Shown here: one piece after another, positions 49,405-58,058 of the stretch
Layout: every line of letters begins with the position of its first letter
Numbering within the stretch: the stretch's first letter is position 1
NCBI RefSeq assembly: GCF_038561935.1
Contig: NZ_CP102770.1
Span: 8,184,001 to 8,248,000, forward strand
Origin: Myxococcus stipitatus
GTDB taxonomy: Bacteria; Myxococcota; Myxococcia; Myxococcales; Myxococcaceae
Direction of reading: 5' to 3'
DNA length: 64,000 nt
Notes under the pieces: generated by a model
Database searches by the model: none
What the model saw: only the letters and a program-made list of their open reading frames with translations
What the model was told of the DNA's origin: nothing
Position numbers and translations under genes: made by a program

Positions 49405-51219
49405 CTAGAACTTGATGCCCAGCCAGCCACGCACGGTGTGCGGCGTCGCCAGGTCCACCTGGGGATCCAGGTTGAACGCCTCCAGGCCCGACATCGGGAA
49501 GAGGATGCCGTAGGCGACACCCGCGATGAAGCCGTCCTCGGACGCGTAGTCCACGCCCGCGTTCAGCTCGATGCCCAGCGACTTGTTGAGCGAGGACGGC
49601 GTCGACTCGGAGTAGATGGCCTGCGAGTAGATGATGCGGCCCCACAGGTCGATGCCCGGCGCCACCGAGTACTTCGCGGACGGCCGCACGTAGAACGCGT
49701 CCGTGATGCCGCCAATCAGCTCGCGCCACAGGATGAGGTCGACGCGGTAGTCGCGGTTGAAGCGGAAGTTGCGGATGTCCTTGTCGGAGCAGCCACCGCT
49801 GTCGCAGCGGTACTGGGGACCTTCCACGTCGCCGCGCTCGGGGTAGAAGCGGTCCGAGTTCGGGCCGTTCTTGCGGCCCGGGTAGTTGCCGAAGCCCGGC
49901 GCCTTGTCGCCGGAGGCGAAGCCCAGCTCCATGTTGATGGACAGCTTCTGGTCCAGGAACTTCATCTCACCCTGGACCACGCCGCCGAACTGCGTCACGT
50001 CCAGGCTCTGGTTGAAGGACGTCTCACCGGGGATGAGGGCGCGGTTGCCAATCTTGCCGAGCACCGCGGCGAGCTCGAACTCCACCCGCCAGTCGCGCTC
50101 CTCGTAGCGCAGCCAGAAGTCCGGGATGTACAGCGACGCGTCGCGGGGGATGAAGCCGCTCGGGTTGCCGTTGGCGTCCTGCGTGTCCTGGTAGCGCTGC
50201 GTGCGCCACGCGAAGTGCAGGCCGTACTGGAGCACGCCCTGGTTGTTCTCCAGCTTGGAGCGGATCTGCGCGTCCGTGTCGCGGCGGGCAATGGCCAGCA
50301 CCCAGCTGTGCGCGTCATCCGCGTTGGTCAGGTCGATGGGCTCGCCCTGGGCCTCCTTCTTGCTGACGGTGCCCTCCGCGTTGAAGTCCAGCATCGGCGT
50401 GACGTACCAGCCGGCGAACGGCTCGGTGACGAACTGGATGCGGTCCACGGTGTCGCCGTAGTCGCAGTCGAAGCAGTTGCCATCGTTGCGCATCATGCCC
50501 AGGCCCCACTGGCTGCCCATGCGGCCGAAGCGCAGGATGCCCACCGGGGTGTTCACCTCGCCGTAGGCGCGGCGCAGCTTGATGGAGTCCGACAGCGTGT
50601 CCCCCAGCGACTCCTGGTCCTCGGAGAAGATGGTGAAGAGGTTGCGCTGCTGGCCGGGGTAGAGCGTGTCGGGCGAGGCGCCCATGACCATGTTGTCCAG
50701 GCCGTCCACCTGCAGCTTGATGCGGACCTGCTCGGACACGTTGAACGTGGGGTCCAGGCGCAGGCGCATGGTGGCGAAGGCCTGGGTGCGGTCTCCGGCG
50801 CGCGGCGAGCGCGGGAAGAGCTCCGGGACGCTCGTCGGCCGGCCCAGGTCGAACTTGTAGAAGAGCGTGGGGCGCAGGCGGAAGTAGCCGTCGAGCGAGA
50901 AGATCTCCAGCTTGCGCTGCTCCTCCGGGTACTCCTCGCTCCACTCCTCGCCGTTGAGGGACTGCTTGGCGGCCTCGGCGCGAATCTCTCCGCGCAGCTC
51001 CTGCTTGGTGGCCTCCAGGTCGTCGCGGGTGACGGCTTCGCCCTCGGGGGCGGGGGGCTGCGCGGGGGCGACGGCCGGAGACTCGGCGGAGGTGGCGGCG
51101 GGCGCGGGCGCCGGCGCGGACTCCGTGGCGGGAGCGGGCGGCGGCGTGCTCCCGGCAGGCGCCTGGGCGGCGGCCGTGGAGGAAGCGACGAGCAGCGCCG
51201 CCAGCAGGACGTGAGACAT
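49405..51219 (-). CDS. Predicted outer-membrane beta-barrel protein
   Basis: 604 residues. Signal peptide (MSHVLLAALLVASSTAAAQA), a Pro/Ala linker, and a short coiled coil (about 62-85: TRDDLEATKQELRGEIRAEA). A large barrel-like part then has alternating aromatic strands (LDGYFRLRPTLFYKFDLGR, DFWLRYEERDWRVEFELAAV) and ends in Phe (GWLGIKF), the typical C-terminal outer-membrane signal. It resembles an uncharacterised myxobacterial porin-like family. First gene of the lysine operon by position, 2 bp before the lipoprotein gene. Confidence 0.75.
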   Translation of the reverse strand: MSHVLLAALLVASSTAAAQAPAGSTPPPAPATESAPAPAPAATSAESPAVAPAQPPAPEGEAVTRDDLEATKQELRGEIRAEAAKQSLNGEEWSEEYPEEQRKLEIFSLDGYFRLRPTLFYKFDLGRPTSVPELFPRSPRAGDRTQAFATMRLRLDPTFNVSEQVRIKLQVDGLDNMVMGASPDTLYPGQQRNLFTIFSEDQESLGDTLSDSIKLRRAYGEVNTPVGILRFGRMGSQWGLGMMRNDGNCFDCDYGDTVDRIQFVTEPFAGWYVTPMLDFNAEGTVSKKEAQGEPIDLTNADDAHSWVLAIARRDTDAQIRSKLENNQGVLQYGLHFAWRTQRYQDTQDANGNPSGFIPRDASLYIPDFWLRYEERDWRVEFELAAVLGKIGNRALIPGETSFNQSLDVTQFGGVVQGEMKFLDQKLSINMELGFASGDKAPGFGNYPGRKNGPNSDRFYPERGDVEGPQYRCDSGGCSDKDIRNFRFNRDYRVDLILWRELIGGITDAFYVRPSAKYSVAPGIDLWGRIIYSQAIYSESTPSSLNKSLGIELNAGVDYASEDGFIAGVAYGILFPMSGLEAFNLDPQVDLATPHTVRGWLGIKF

Positions 51220-51347
51220 GGGCAACGATCTCCAGGGCCGCTCGGGGCGGCCGGGTCGGAAAGGCGGGCGATTCAAGCCATGGGACAGGGGGGTGTCAAC
51301 GCCAACCGGGACGCGAGTTCGCGCCGTCAACGCCAAGACGTCAGGAG

Positions 51348-52169
51348 TCATTTCCCGACCCTCCCCCGGGGTTGGCACTTGGGACAGGCATAAGTGGTGC
51401 GTCCGGCCTGGGGGAAGGACTCCACGGTGGAACCGCACCGGGAGCATGGGCCGTCCCCCCTGCCATACACCAGGAACGGATTCTCGGAGCCCCCCTCCTC
51501 CAGGTACACGGGCTCCTCTCCCTCCTGCTCCTCGAGGCCGAAGTCGATGCTCTCGCGGATGGCCTGGACCAGCCGCTTCCAGTCGTCCGGGGTGAGGGTG
51601 GAGGGCTTCCGGGCGGGGTGGAGGTGGGCGCGGAACAGCGCCTCCGCGGCGTGGATGTTCCCCAGGCCGGCGATGCGGCCCTGGTCCATCAGGGCCACCT
51701 TGAGGTCCTGCTTGGAGGTCCCCACGGCCTCGGCGAGCTGCCCCGCGGTGAGGCCATCCGCCAGCGGGTCGCGTCCCAGGGCCTTCACCACGTCCAGGGA
51801 GCGCAGGCTCGCGGCGGGCGCGGGCTCCATCCGTCCGAACATCCGCGCGTCCGCGAAGTGGAGCACGTGGCCGTCGTCCAGGTGGAACCGGGCGCGGCTG
51901 AAGCGCACCTCCTCCCCTTCCTTGCGGCGGACGAACTTCCCCGTCATCCCCAGGTGGCCCAGGACCCCGTGGCCGTCCTCGAAGGCGAAGAGGAGGTACT
52001 TGCCCCTGCGGACGAGCGACGTCAGCCGGCCGCGAATCCTCGTGAACGCGGCGCGCTCCGCGCCCCGGAAGATGCGGGTGTCATCCGCCTCCGCGCGCAC
52101 GAGCCGATGTCCATCGAACCAGCGCACCAGGTTGCGCCGAGCGATTTCCACTTCGGGTAACTCAGGCAT
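51348..52169 (-). CDS. mutM: Formamidopyrimidine/8-oxoG DNA glycosylase (Fpg/Nei family)
   Basis: 273 residues. The N-terminus MPELPEVE places the catalytic Pro2-Glu3 correctly. RGKYLLF, LGHLGMTGKF, the helix-two-turn-helix MDQGRIAGLGNIHAAEALF, and a C-terminal Cys4 zinc finger (CSRCG, then CPKCQ) complete the family pattern. It excises oxidised purines and cleaves the abasic site. I start at 52169; the frame extends 30 codons upstream without support. Confidence 0.95.
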   Translation of the reverse strand: MPELPEVEIARRNLVRWFDGHRLVRAEADDTRIFRGAERAAFTRIRGRLTSLVRRGKYLLFAFEDGHGVLGHLGMTGKFVRRKEGEEVRFSRARFHLDDGHVLHFADARMFGRMEPAPAASLRSLDVVKALGRDPLADGLTAGQLAEAVGTSKQDLKVALMDQGRIAGLGNIHAAEALFRAHLHPARKPSTLTPDDWKRLVQAIRESIDFGLEEQEGEEPVYLEEGGSENPFLVYGRGDGPCSRCGSTVESFPQAGRTTYACPKCQPRGRVGK

Positions 52170-52289
52170 CCGCCCTGGCACATAGCACCGGGGCCCGCCC
52201 GGCCCACGCATTTCTTGCGGCCATCTGTGCGCCAGGACCCAGCGATGAACACCGCACATCTCCGGCCGGCCTTCGCGCGGCGCGTCGGC

Positions 52290-53177
52290 TCAGGAAGAAG
52301 AGGGCTCGTCCGCGTCTTCGTCCGACCGCTCGCGGGACTCGCGGGCCGCCAATGAGGGCCGCACCCGCAGAGCCCCTTCCGAGGGGGGCATCCCCTGCCC
52401 CGAGCGGAGCGCCTCCAGGCCCTTCTCGAGCACCCCCAGCAGCGCCTCCGCCGCCACCACCCGCATGCGCGGCGGACGCTGCTCGCGAGGACGGGCGTGG
52501 GCGCGGCGCTCCAGGAAGGCCATCACCCGCTCGCGGTGGACATCGGGATGGCGGCTGGGGTCGAAGTCGACGGAGCGCGACGCGATGAGGCTCCGCGTGG
52601 CCGCCAGCTCCGCCGGGTCGAAGGGCGCCCCCGCCGTGGCCATTTCGAAGAGCGTCTCCGGGGCCACCCTGTCCTCCATCGCATGGAGGGTGGTGAGCAC
52701 GAGCCCCCGTCCTCGAGGACACACGAGACACAGGTGCCCCTTCTGGTACAGCACCAGCCGCCCCACGCCCGCCCGGCCCGAGTCCTGGAGCGCCGCCGTC
52801 AGCAGCGCGTACGCGTGCTCCGCGCCCTGGGCGGGGACCAGGTGGTAGGACGTGTCGAACAGCAGCGGGTCCACCTGGGCCGGGTCGACGAAGTCCTCGA
52901 GCGCGATGACCCGGCTGGCCGAGGGGTCCAGCGCGTCCAGCTCTCCCTTCGTCACGGTGACCTGGCGTCCATCCGGCAGCGTGTAGCCCCGCACCACGTG
53001 GTCCAGGGAGACCTCCTCGCCGTCGGCCGAGCACACCCGCTTGTTCTGGATGCGAGCGCCGTCCGCGTCGTGGAGCAGATGGAATCGCGCCTGCCGGGAG
53101 GCCACCGCGCCATGGAGGCGCACCGGGAGCGTCAGCGGTCCGAAGCTCAGCGACCCCACCCAGACTGGACGCGACAT
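52290..53177 (-). CDS. ku: Ku protein (bacterial NHEJ)
   Basis: 295 residues of the Ku core: SRPVWVGSLSFGPLTLPVRL, RFHLLHDADGARIQNKRVCS, then EVSLDHVVRGYTLPDG and DFVDPAQVDPLLFDTSYHLVP, in family order. It binds DNA ends and recruits LigD. The C-terminal tail is Arg/Ser/Asp-rich. No ligD is in the window. ATG 53177 is chosen over GTG 53180 because GAGGAGG is 5 nt from the ATG. The gene is next to mutM. Confidence 0.94.
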   Translation of the reverse strand: MSRPVWVGSLSFGPLTLPVRLHGAVASRQARFHLLHDADGARIQNKRVCSADGEEVSLDHVVRGYTLPDGRQVTVTKGELDALDPSASRVIALEDFVDPAQVDPLLFDTSYHLVPAQGAEHAYALLTAALQDSGRAGVGRLVLYQKGHLCLVCPRGRGLVLTTLHAMEDRVAPETLFEMATAGAPFDPAELAATRSLIASRSVDFDPSRHPDVHRERVMAFLERRAHARPREQRPPRMRVVAAEALLGVLEKGLEALRSGQGMPPSEGALRVRPSLAARESRERSDEDADEPSSS

Positions 53178-53337
53178 CACGGCCTCCTCGTCTCTTGAAA
53201 GCTCGGTTCCCGAGGGCGCGGAGGCAAGACCCGGAGGGAAGCGGCACGAGGGACTTGCCGTCGAGGCGCACGCTGCCCAAGAGTCCGGGCGGTCGCTCTC
53301 TCAACGCATCAACCGGAACAGAAAGGCGCACGTGGCC

Positions 53338-54162
53338 ATGCAGCGGATTCTCACGGCGGTTTGGAGCCTCGCCCTCATCATGGGTGTGACGACGGGCTGC
53401 ACCCAGCAGCGAGTCCAGGCGGAGAAGGCTCTCGCGAAGACCTTCATCACGGATGAGCAGGAGGAGGAGATCGGCAAGCAGGTGAAGCAGGAGCTGGAGC
53501 AGAAGGAGAAGGTCAAGTACGTGCAGGACCCGGCGGTCGTCGAGTACGTGCGCAACCTCTCGGCCCCCATCATCCGGCAGGCCACCAAGGACCGGCCCGG
53601 GGTGAAGTGGAAGATCAACGTCATCGACGACCCGAAGATGGTGAACGCGTTCGCCACGCCGGGTGGCTACCTGTACGTGTACACGGGCCTCATCCTGGCG
53701 TCCGACACGGAGGCGGAGCTGGCGGGTGTCATGGCGCACGAGGCGGGGCACGTCGTCGGCCGCCACTCGGCGCGGGCGATGGTGAACCAGATGGGCCTGC
53801 AGACCGTCACGCAGCTCGCACTGGGGCAGAACCCGGGCGCCGCCGCGCAGGTCGCCGCGCAGCTCGTCGGTGGCGGCGCCATGCTGGCGCACAGCCGCAG
53901 CGAGGAGTCGGAGGCGGATGAGTACGGCGCGCGCTATTCGTCCGGCGCGGGCTATGACCCTCGGGGCCTCATCACCTTCTTCGAGAAGCTCCAGGCGATG
54001 CAGGGTCAGTCGCCGGGCATCATGAAGTGGCTCAGCACCCACCCGACCAACCAGGACCGCATCGCGGACCTCCAGCGGTACATCTCGCAGAAGAACCTGC
54101 GCGGCACGAACAACAGCCCCGGGCAGCTGCCGGCCATCAAGCAGAAGCTGGGCGGACGCTGA
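53338..54162 (+). CDS. M48-family metalloprotease, lipoprotein
   Basis: 274 residues. Lipoprotein signal ending at C21 (LIMGVTTGC). Zinc motif H134-E135-x2-H138 (MAHEAGHVVGRHSARAM), with the downstream EESEADEYGARYSSGAGYDP supplying the third ligand. LSTHPTNQDRIADLQ is typical of BepA/LoiP-like members, which do quality control in the envelope. Frame starts further left read as shadow. GTG 53332, with AAAGG at better spacing, is an alternative start two codons upstream. Confidence 0.9.
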   Translation: MQRILTAVWSLALIMGVTTGCTQQRVQAEKALAKTFITDEQEEEIGKQVKQELEQKEKVKYVQDPAVVEYVRNLSAPIIRQATKDRPGVKWKINVIDDPKMVNAFATPGGYLYVYTGLILASDTEAELAGVMAHEAGHVVGRHSARAMVNQMGLQTVTQLALGQNPGAAAQVAAQLVGGGAMLAHSRSEESEADEYGARYSSGAGYDPRGLITFFEKLQAMQGQSPGIMKWLSTHPTNQDRIADLQRYISQKNLRGTNNSPGQLPAIKQKLGGR

Positions 54163-54188
54163 GCCGTTTGGGATGGAAGTGACCGCGA

Positions 54189-54213
54189 GACCTCGGGCCC
54201 CGCGCCCGAGGTC
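54189..54213 (+). terminator. Hairpin after the M48 protease gene
   Basis: GACCTCGGGC pairs perfectly with GCCCGAGGTC around a CCCGC loop, 27 bp beyond the stop. No T-run. Confidence 0.5.
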
Positions 54214-54250
54214 CGCGCGGTGAAACACGTGATGAGCAGGGGGAACCGAT

Positions 54251-56092
54251 ATGTCGGATGAGCGCAAGACGAGGTGCCTCCGGTGTGGCGCGCCGGATGC
54301 GGGGAATGTGGCGAGGTGCGTCTGTGGCTCCAGTCTGCTGGTCGACGTGGTGCTGAAGCAGGCCGTCGAGGATGAGCGGCAGCGCTTCGCGCTCGCGCGA
54401 GCCATCGCCCTGCTCGGTGCCCCCGCCCCCGCGTTCTCCGAGGCGCGCAAGGCGCTGACCACCCCGGACCTCCCCATTGTCCGAGGTGTCTTCCGCGCCT
54501 TCGCGGAGAAGCTCCTCGCCGTGTTCTCCGCCCATGGCGTGAGCGCGGCCCTCCGCCCCACCGAGGTACCCGCCACCGCCGCCCCGCCCTCCAGCGCGCG
54601 ACGGCTTCGGGGGGTGCCCATCGCCGCGCTCGTCCTCGGCGGTGTCATCGCGGGCATCTGGATGGCTCGCTCACCGAAGCTCGCCAGCGCGACCTCGGCC
54701 GTCACGGACCTGGTCCCCGGCGGCGGCACCGGGGAAGCCCCCGAGGCCGCGAAGCCCGCGGCACCCGCCCCGCTCTCCACGAAGGAGATTGGCCGCCTCG
54801 CCTCGCCCAGCACCCTCAGCCTGAGGTGCGAGGGGAAGACGGGCTCCGGCTTCTTCGTGGAGCCCGAGCTCGCGCTGACGAACGAGCACGTGGTGTGCCC
54901 GCCCGGCAAGATGATGACGGTGGTGCTCCCGGATGGCCGCCAGCTGCTCGGCGAGACGCTGAAGCGCGACGCGGAGCTGGACATCGCCACCGTCCGCGTC
55001 GTGGGCGCCAACGCGCGTCCCTTGAAGCTCGGCGACGTCACCCAGCTGGAGCCCGGGGACCCGCTGGTCATCATCGGCAGCCCCAAGGGGCTCGACTTCA
55101 CCGTCCACGAGGGGAAGGTGGGCTTCGTGGGCCGGCAGTACCTGGGCACGGGCTACGTGCAGGTCAACGCCTCCGTCAACCCGGGCAACAGCGGCGGGCC
55201 CCTGCTCAATGGCCAGGGCGAGGTCGTGGGCATCGTCTCGCTCAAGATTGAAAACGCGGATGGCCTGGGCCTCGCGCTGCCCATCCCCTATGCCAGCAAG
55301 CTCATCTCCTTCTCGCCCACCCCCGAAGCCAGCGCGCGCTGGGAGGAGCAGCTCAAGCGCGTGGCGCGGGACGAGGAGCGGGAGATGGCGCGCTTCAAGC
55401 AGGACACGGGGCAGCCCGCGCTCCTGCCCGTCCGCAACCTCGAGGGGCTGGGGCTCATCGCCCTGCTCGTCGAGCGCTTCGATGCGCCCCCCACGAGCGT
55501 GAAGCGCCGCATGGAGCTGGAGGCCGGTGGCACGACCTGCACGCTCGACGTGGAGTTCGACGACTGGCGCCCCTTGAGCGAGGCCATGAACCAGGAGAAG
55601 GACTCGCGCCGCCTGCGCTGGTTCATCTCCCGGGGCCTCACCTCGGGCGTCTACCTGAGCGGCGCGCGGCTGCCCGTGGAGACGTGCTCGCTGCCCTCCA
55701 CGGGGAGCGCGTGGCTGAAGGTGGGCCAGGGCGGGGAGAACCCCGAGCGCGTCGAGGTCCCGCTCCAGGACATCCAGGCCGCGCGCGACATCTGGAACCG
55801 CAACCCGGCGGGCATCAAGCGCTGGGAGCAGAACCGCTGGCGACAGCGTCAGGAGAACGCACGCACGCGCGAGGAGGCGGAGCGGTGGCGCTCGTCCTTC
55901 AGCAAGGCGCGGGCACGGCTCGCCCGCTTCGAGGCGGAGCGCGACCAACTGAAGCTGGAGGCGGCCTCCGGTAAGCAGGTGTCACAGCGCCAGCGAGAGG
56001 TCGACTCCGAGGTGAGGCTCGCGAGCGAGCAGCTCGCGGACCTGGAGAAGCACGCCACCCAGCAGAACGTCCCCTCCGCGTGGCGTCAGTAG
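54251..56092 (+). CDS. Zinc-ribbon / transmembrane / HtrA-like serine protease / coiled-coil protein
   Basis: 613 residues. A Cys4 zinc ribbon (C9, C12, C23, C25) comes first, then a helical stretch and a membrane helix (about 122-138). The trypsin-like protease domain has H213 (TNEHVV), D244 (ELDIATV) and S314 (NPGNSGGPL), all present. A beta region follows, and a C-terminal coiled coil (about 530-605) ends the protein. The zinc ribbon would be cytoplasmic and the protease periplasmic. No PDZ domain is visible, unlike DegP. Probably stress or envelope quality control. Confidence 0.85.
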   Translation: MSDERKTRCLRCGAPDAGNVARCVCGSSLLVDVVLKQAVEDERQRFALARAIALLGAPAPAFSEARKALTTPDLPIVRGVFRAFAEKLLAVFSAHGVSAALRPTEVPATAAPPSSARRLRGVPIAALVLGGVIAGIWMARSPKLASATSAVTDLVPGGGTGEAPEAAKPAAPAPLSTKEIGRLASPSTLSLRCEGKTGSGFFVEPELALTNEHVVCPPGKMMTVVLPDGRQLLGETLKRDAELDIATVRVVGANARPLKLGDVTQLEPGDPLVIIGSPKGLDFTVHEGKVGFVGRQYLGTGYVQVNASVNPGNSGGPLLNGQGEVVGIVSLKIENADGLGLALPIPYASKLISFSPTPEASARWEEQLKRVARDEEREMARFKQDTGQPALLPVRNLEGLGLIALLVERFDAPPTSVKRRMELEAGGTTCTLDVEFDDWRPLSEAMNQEKDSRRLRWFISRGLTSGVYLSGARLPVETCSLPSTGSAWLKVGQGGENPERVEVPLQDIQAARDIWNRNPAGIKRWEQNRWRQRQENARTREEAERWRSSFSKARARLARFEAERDQLKLEAASGKQVSQRQREVDSEVRLASEQLADLEKHATQQNVPSAWRQ

Positions 56093-56104
56093 ACAGACGC
56101 GGGC

Positions 56105-57139
56105 TCAGTGCAGCGAGGACGACGGAGGCCGCCCGTGCTCCGACTCGGGTGGCTCGGAGGATGGCCCTCGAGCCGAACGCCGGCGCCAGCGCCAGAACGC
56201 AAGCCTGGAGCGAGGCGTCTCCCCTCGCCTGGCCTCCCCCGGCGTGACGTGATGCGCGGGAGAGGACAGGGCCCCCGCCTCCTTCTCCCGCACCTCCCCC
56301 TTCGCGTGCGCGAGGACGGCGTTGAGCTCTCCGCCCAGGATGAACACGAGTCCGGAGATGTAGAGCCACAACATCAGCACCACCACGCCACCGATGGAGC
56401 CGTAGGTGACGTTGTACTTGCCGAAGTGCTCCACGTACTGCGTGAAGCCCCAGGTGCTCGCCATCCACGCCAGCGTCCCGATGACGGAGCCGGGCGTGAA
56501 GTACCTGAAGCGATGTTTCACGTCCGGCAGCAGGTAGTAACAGAGTGACAACACCAACATCACCAGCCCCGCGGTGAAGGGCCAGCGCACCCAGGACCAG
56601 ACGAGGTGGAACGCCTCCTGGACGTGCAGCTTCGCCGCCAGCCACTCCCCCAGCCTGCCGCCCAACAGGAAGATGGCGAAGGACAGCGGAATCAGCAGCG
56701 TCCCCACCAACGTCAAGAACACGGCCAGCCCCTGCGTCCTCCAGATGGGGCGCGACTCCGGCACGTCGTAGGCCAGGTTGAGCGCCTTGCGCAGGGCATC
56801 CACACCGCGCGAGGCCGACCACAGCGCGACCAGCAGACCCACCGTGAGCAGCTTGGGCTGCTGCTGGGACACCAGGGACGTGAGGTGCTGTGTCACGACA
56901 TCCAGCGCCTGCGTGGGCACCAGCGGGCGGAGGCGGTCCAGCATCGCGTCCACCGCGCCGGGAGCGAACGGCAGGTACGCCACCAGCGTGACGAGGAAGA
57001 AGAGGAACGGGAACAGCGAGAACAGGAGGTAGTACGAGAGCTGCGCCGCGAGGTCCGTGACGGTGTCGTCCTGGAGCTCCTTCACGAAGCGCCGGATGAA
57101 CTCGCGCCAGGTGAGGTCCTTGAGTCGCGGCAACCGCAT
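56105..57139 (-). CDS. YihY/BrkB-family membrane protein
   Basis: 344 residues. Six membrane helices, with the family stretch DLAAQLSYYLLFSLFPFLFFLVTLVAYLP near the start, then ALWSASRGVDALRKALNLAYDV and YGSIGGVVVLMLWLYISGLVFILGGELNAVL near the end. The C-terminal tail is basic. Once called ribonuclease BN in error; the true function of the family is unsettled. ATG 57139 sits directly behind a very strong GGAGGAGGGGAGG; the frame also offers a GTG/ATG 19 codons upstream without a Shine-Dalgarno. Confidence 0.88.
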   Translation of the reverse strand: MRLPRLKDLTWREFIRRFVKELQDDTVTDLAAQLSYYLLFSLFPFLFFLVTLVAYLPFAPGAVDAMLDRLRPLVPTQALDVVTQHLTSLVSQQQPKLLTVGLLVALWSASRGVDALRKALNLAYDVPESRPIWRTQGLAVFLTLVGTLLIPLSFAIFLLGGRLGEWLAAKLHVQEAFHLVWSWVRWPFTAGLVMLVLSLCYYLLPDVKHRFRYFTPGSVIGTLAWMASTWGFTQYVEHFGKYNVTYGSIGGVVVLMLWLYISGLVFILGGELNAVLAHAKGEVREKEAGALSSPAHHVTPGEARRGETPRSRLAFWRWRRRSARGPSSEPPESEHGRPPSSSLH

Positions 57140-57207
57140 CCTCCCCTCCTCCCTCCCGTCGTCCGGGTAACGGAAGGTGGGGTCCGGAGCGCCCATCGGC
57201 AGCAGGC

Positions 57208-57231
57208 CGCCGAGCGAGCCCCCGCTCGGCG
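57208..57231 (-). terminator. Hairpin between the beta-helix-like gene and the YihY gene
   Basis: CGCCGAGCG pairs perfectly with CGCTCGGCG around AGCCCC. It lies 17 bp past the stop at 57248 (minus strand) and before the preferred YihY start. Confidence 0.5.
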
Positions 57232-57247
57232 AACAGGGACTTGCCTT

Positions 57248-58027
57248 CTACTTCTTGCGACGGACCGGCGACTTCGGCGCCAGCGCGGGGTTGCCCCGTC
57301 GGATGAACGCGGTGAGCTTCTCCGTGTCGATGGCGTCAATCCACGGTGCCTCGGGGTCGACCTCCTCGCCTTCTTCGTCCTCGAAGACCTCGTCGGCGAA
57401 GACCTTCAACAGCTTCGGCGAGAGGACCTCGCGGACGCGGCGGTCCGTCTCCTCGATGAACACATGTTTCTCGGCGCTCCGGATGTGTTTGTCGTCGCCG
57501 GTGACGAGCCGCGCCTTCACGCCGCCATGCACCTTCACCGCATGTTGGCTCGTGTAGACGAAGGGCGCGTGGACGTCGCCGAACACCTCGGCACAAGCGT
57601 CGTTGTCGAGGAACAGGATGGACTGGCGGGCGACCAGGTCCCCATGCACCTCCAGGAAGCCCCGGGTGATGACGTCACGGGCCCGCAGCGAGCCGGTCAC
57701 GATGACCACCGACTCCGGGTCCAGCGAGTCCTCGTAGCGCCCCTTCACGACGAGGTCGCCTTCGACGATGAGGAGGCCGATTCGCGGCCGCCGCCCCAGG
57801 GTGGCTTCCTCGAGGGTGAGGCGCCCCACGGCGTGGAGGAGGTCGCTGTCGGCGCGGTCTCCAGCGGCGCGCTCCTCGATGAAACGCTTAGCGGCGCGCG
57901 CGGTGCTCGACTTCGCGAACTTCCCACGGGCGTGTTTCTTCACCAGCGCCAGCGCGGTCTCCGCCGTGAGTGTCCCCGCGCTGAAACGCTTCGCCTGGGG
58001 TATCGGGTGTTTCTTCGGGCCGGCCAT
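57248..58027 (-). CDS. Hypothetical protein with a bactofilin/polymer-forming-like beta-helix core
   Basis: 259 residues. Basic N-terminus, then a middle stretch of short repeated strands (LLIVEGDLVVKGRYEDS, VVIVTGSLRARDVITRGFLE, VHGDLVARQSILFLDN, VFGDVHAPFVYTS) as in single-stranded beta-helices of polymer-forming proteins. The end is acidic then basic. I do not recognise the family. The repeated Val-x-Gly-Asp-Leu rungs are the only structural clue. Confidence 0.65.
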   Translation of the reverse strand: MAGPKKHPIPQAKRFSAGTLTAETALALVKKHARGKFAKSSTARAAKRFIEERAAGDRADSDLLHAVGRLTLEEATLGRRPRIGLLIVEGDLVVKGRYEDSLDPESVVIVTGSLRARDVITRGFLEVHGDLVARQSILFLDNDACAEVFGDVHAPFVYTSQHAVKVHGGVKARLVTGDDKHIRSAEKHVFIEETDRRVREVLSPKLLKVFADEVFEDEEGEEVDPEAPWIDAIDTEKLTAFIRRGNPALAPKSPVRRKK

Positions 58028-58058
58028 CCCGCCACCCTACCGCACGCGGGCCCTCCAG

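Noticed and set aside
52162..55149. Minus-strand frame of 995 codons across Ku, M48 and protease genes
   Set aside because: Antisense shadow covering intergenic regions and divergent genes.
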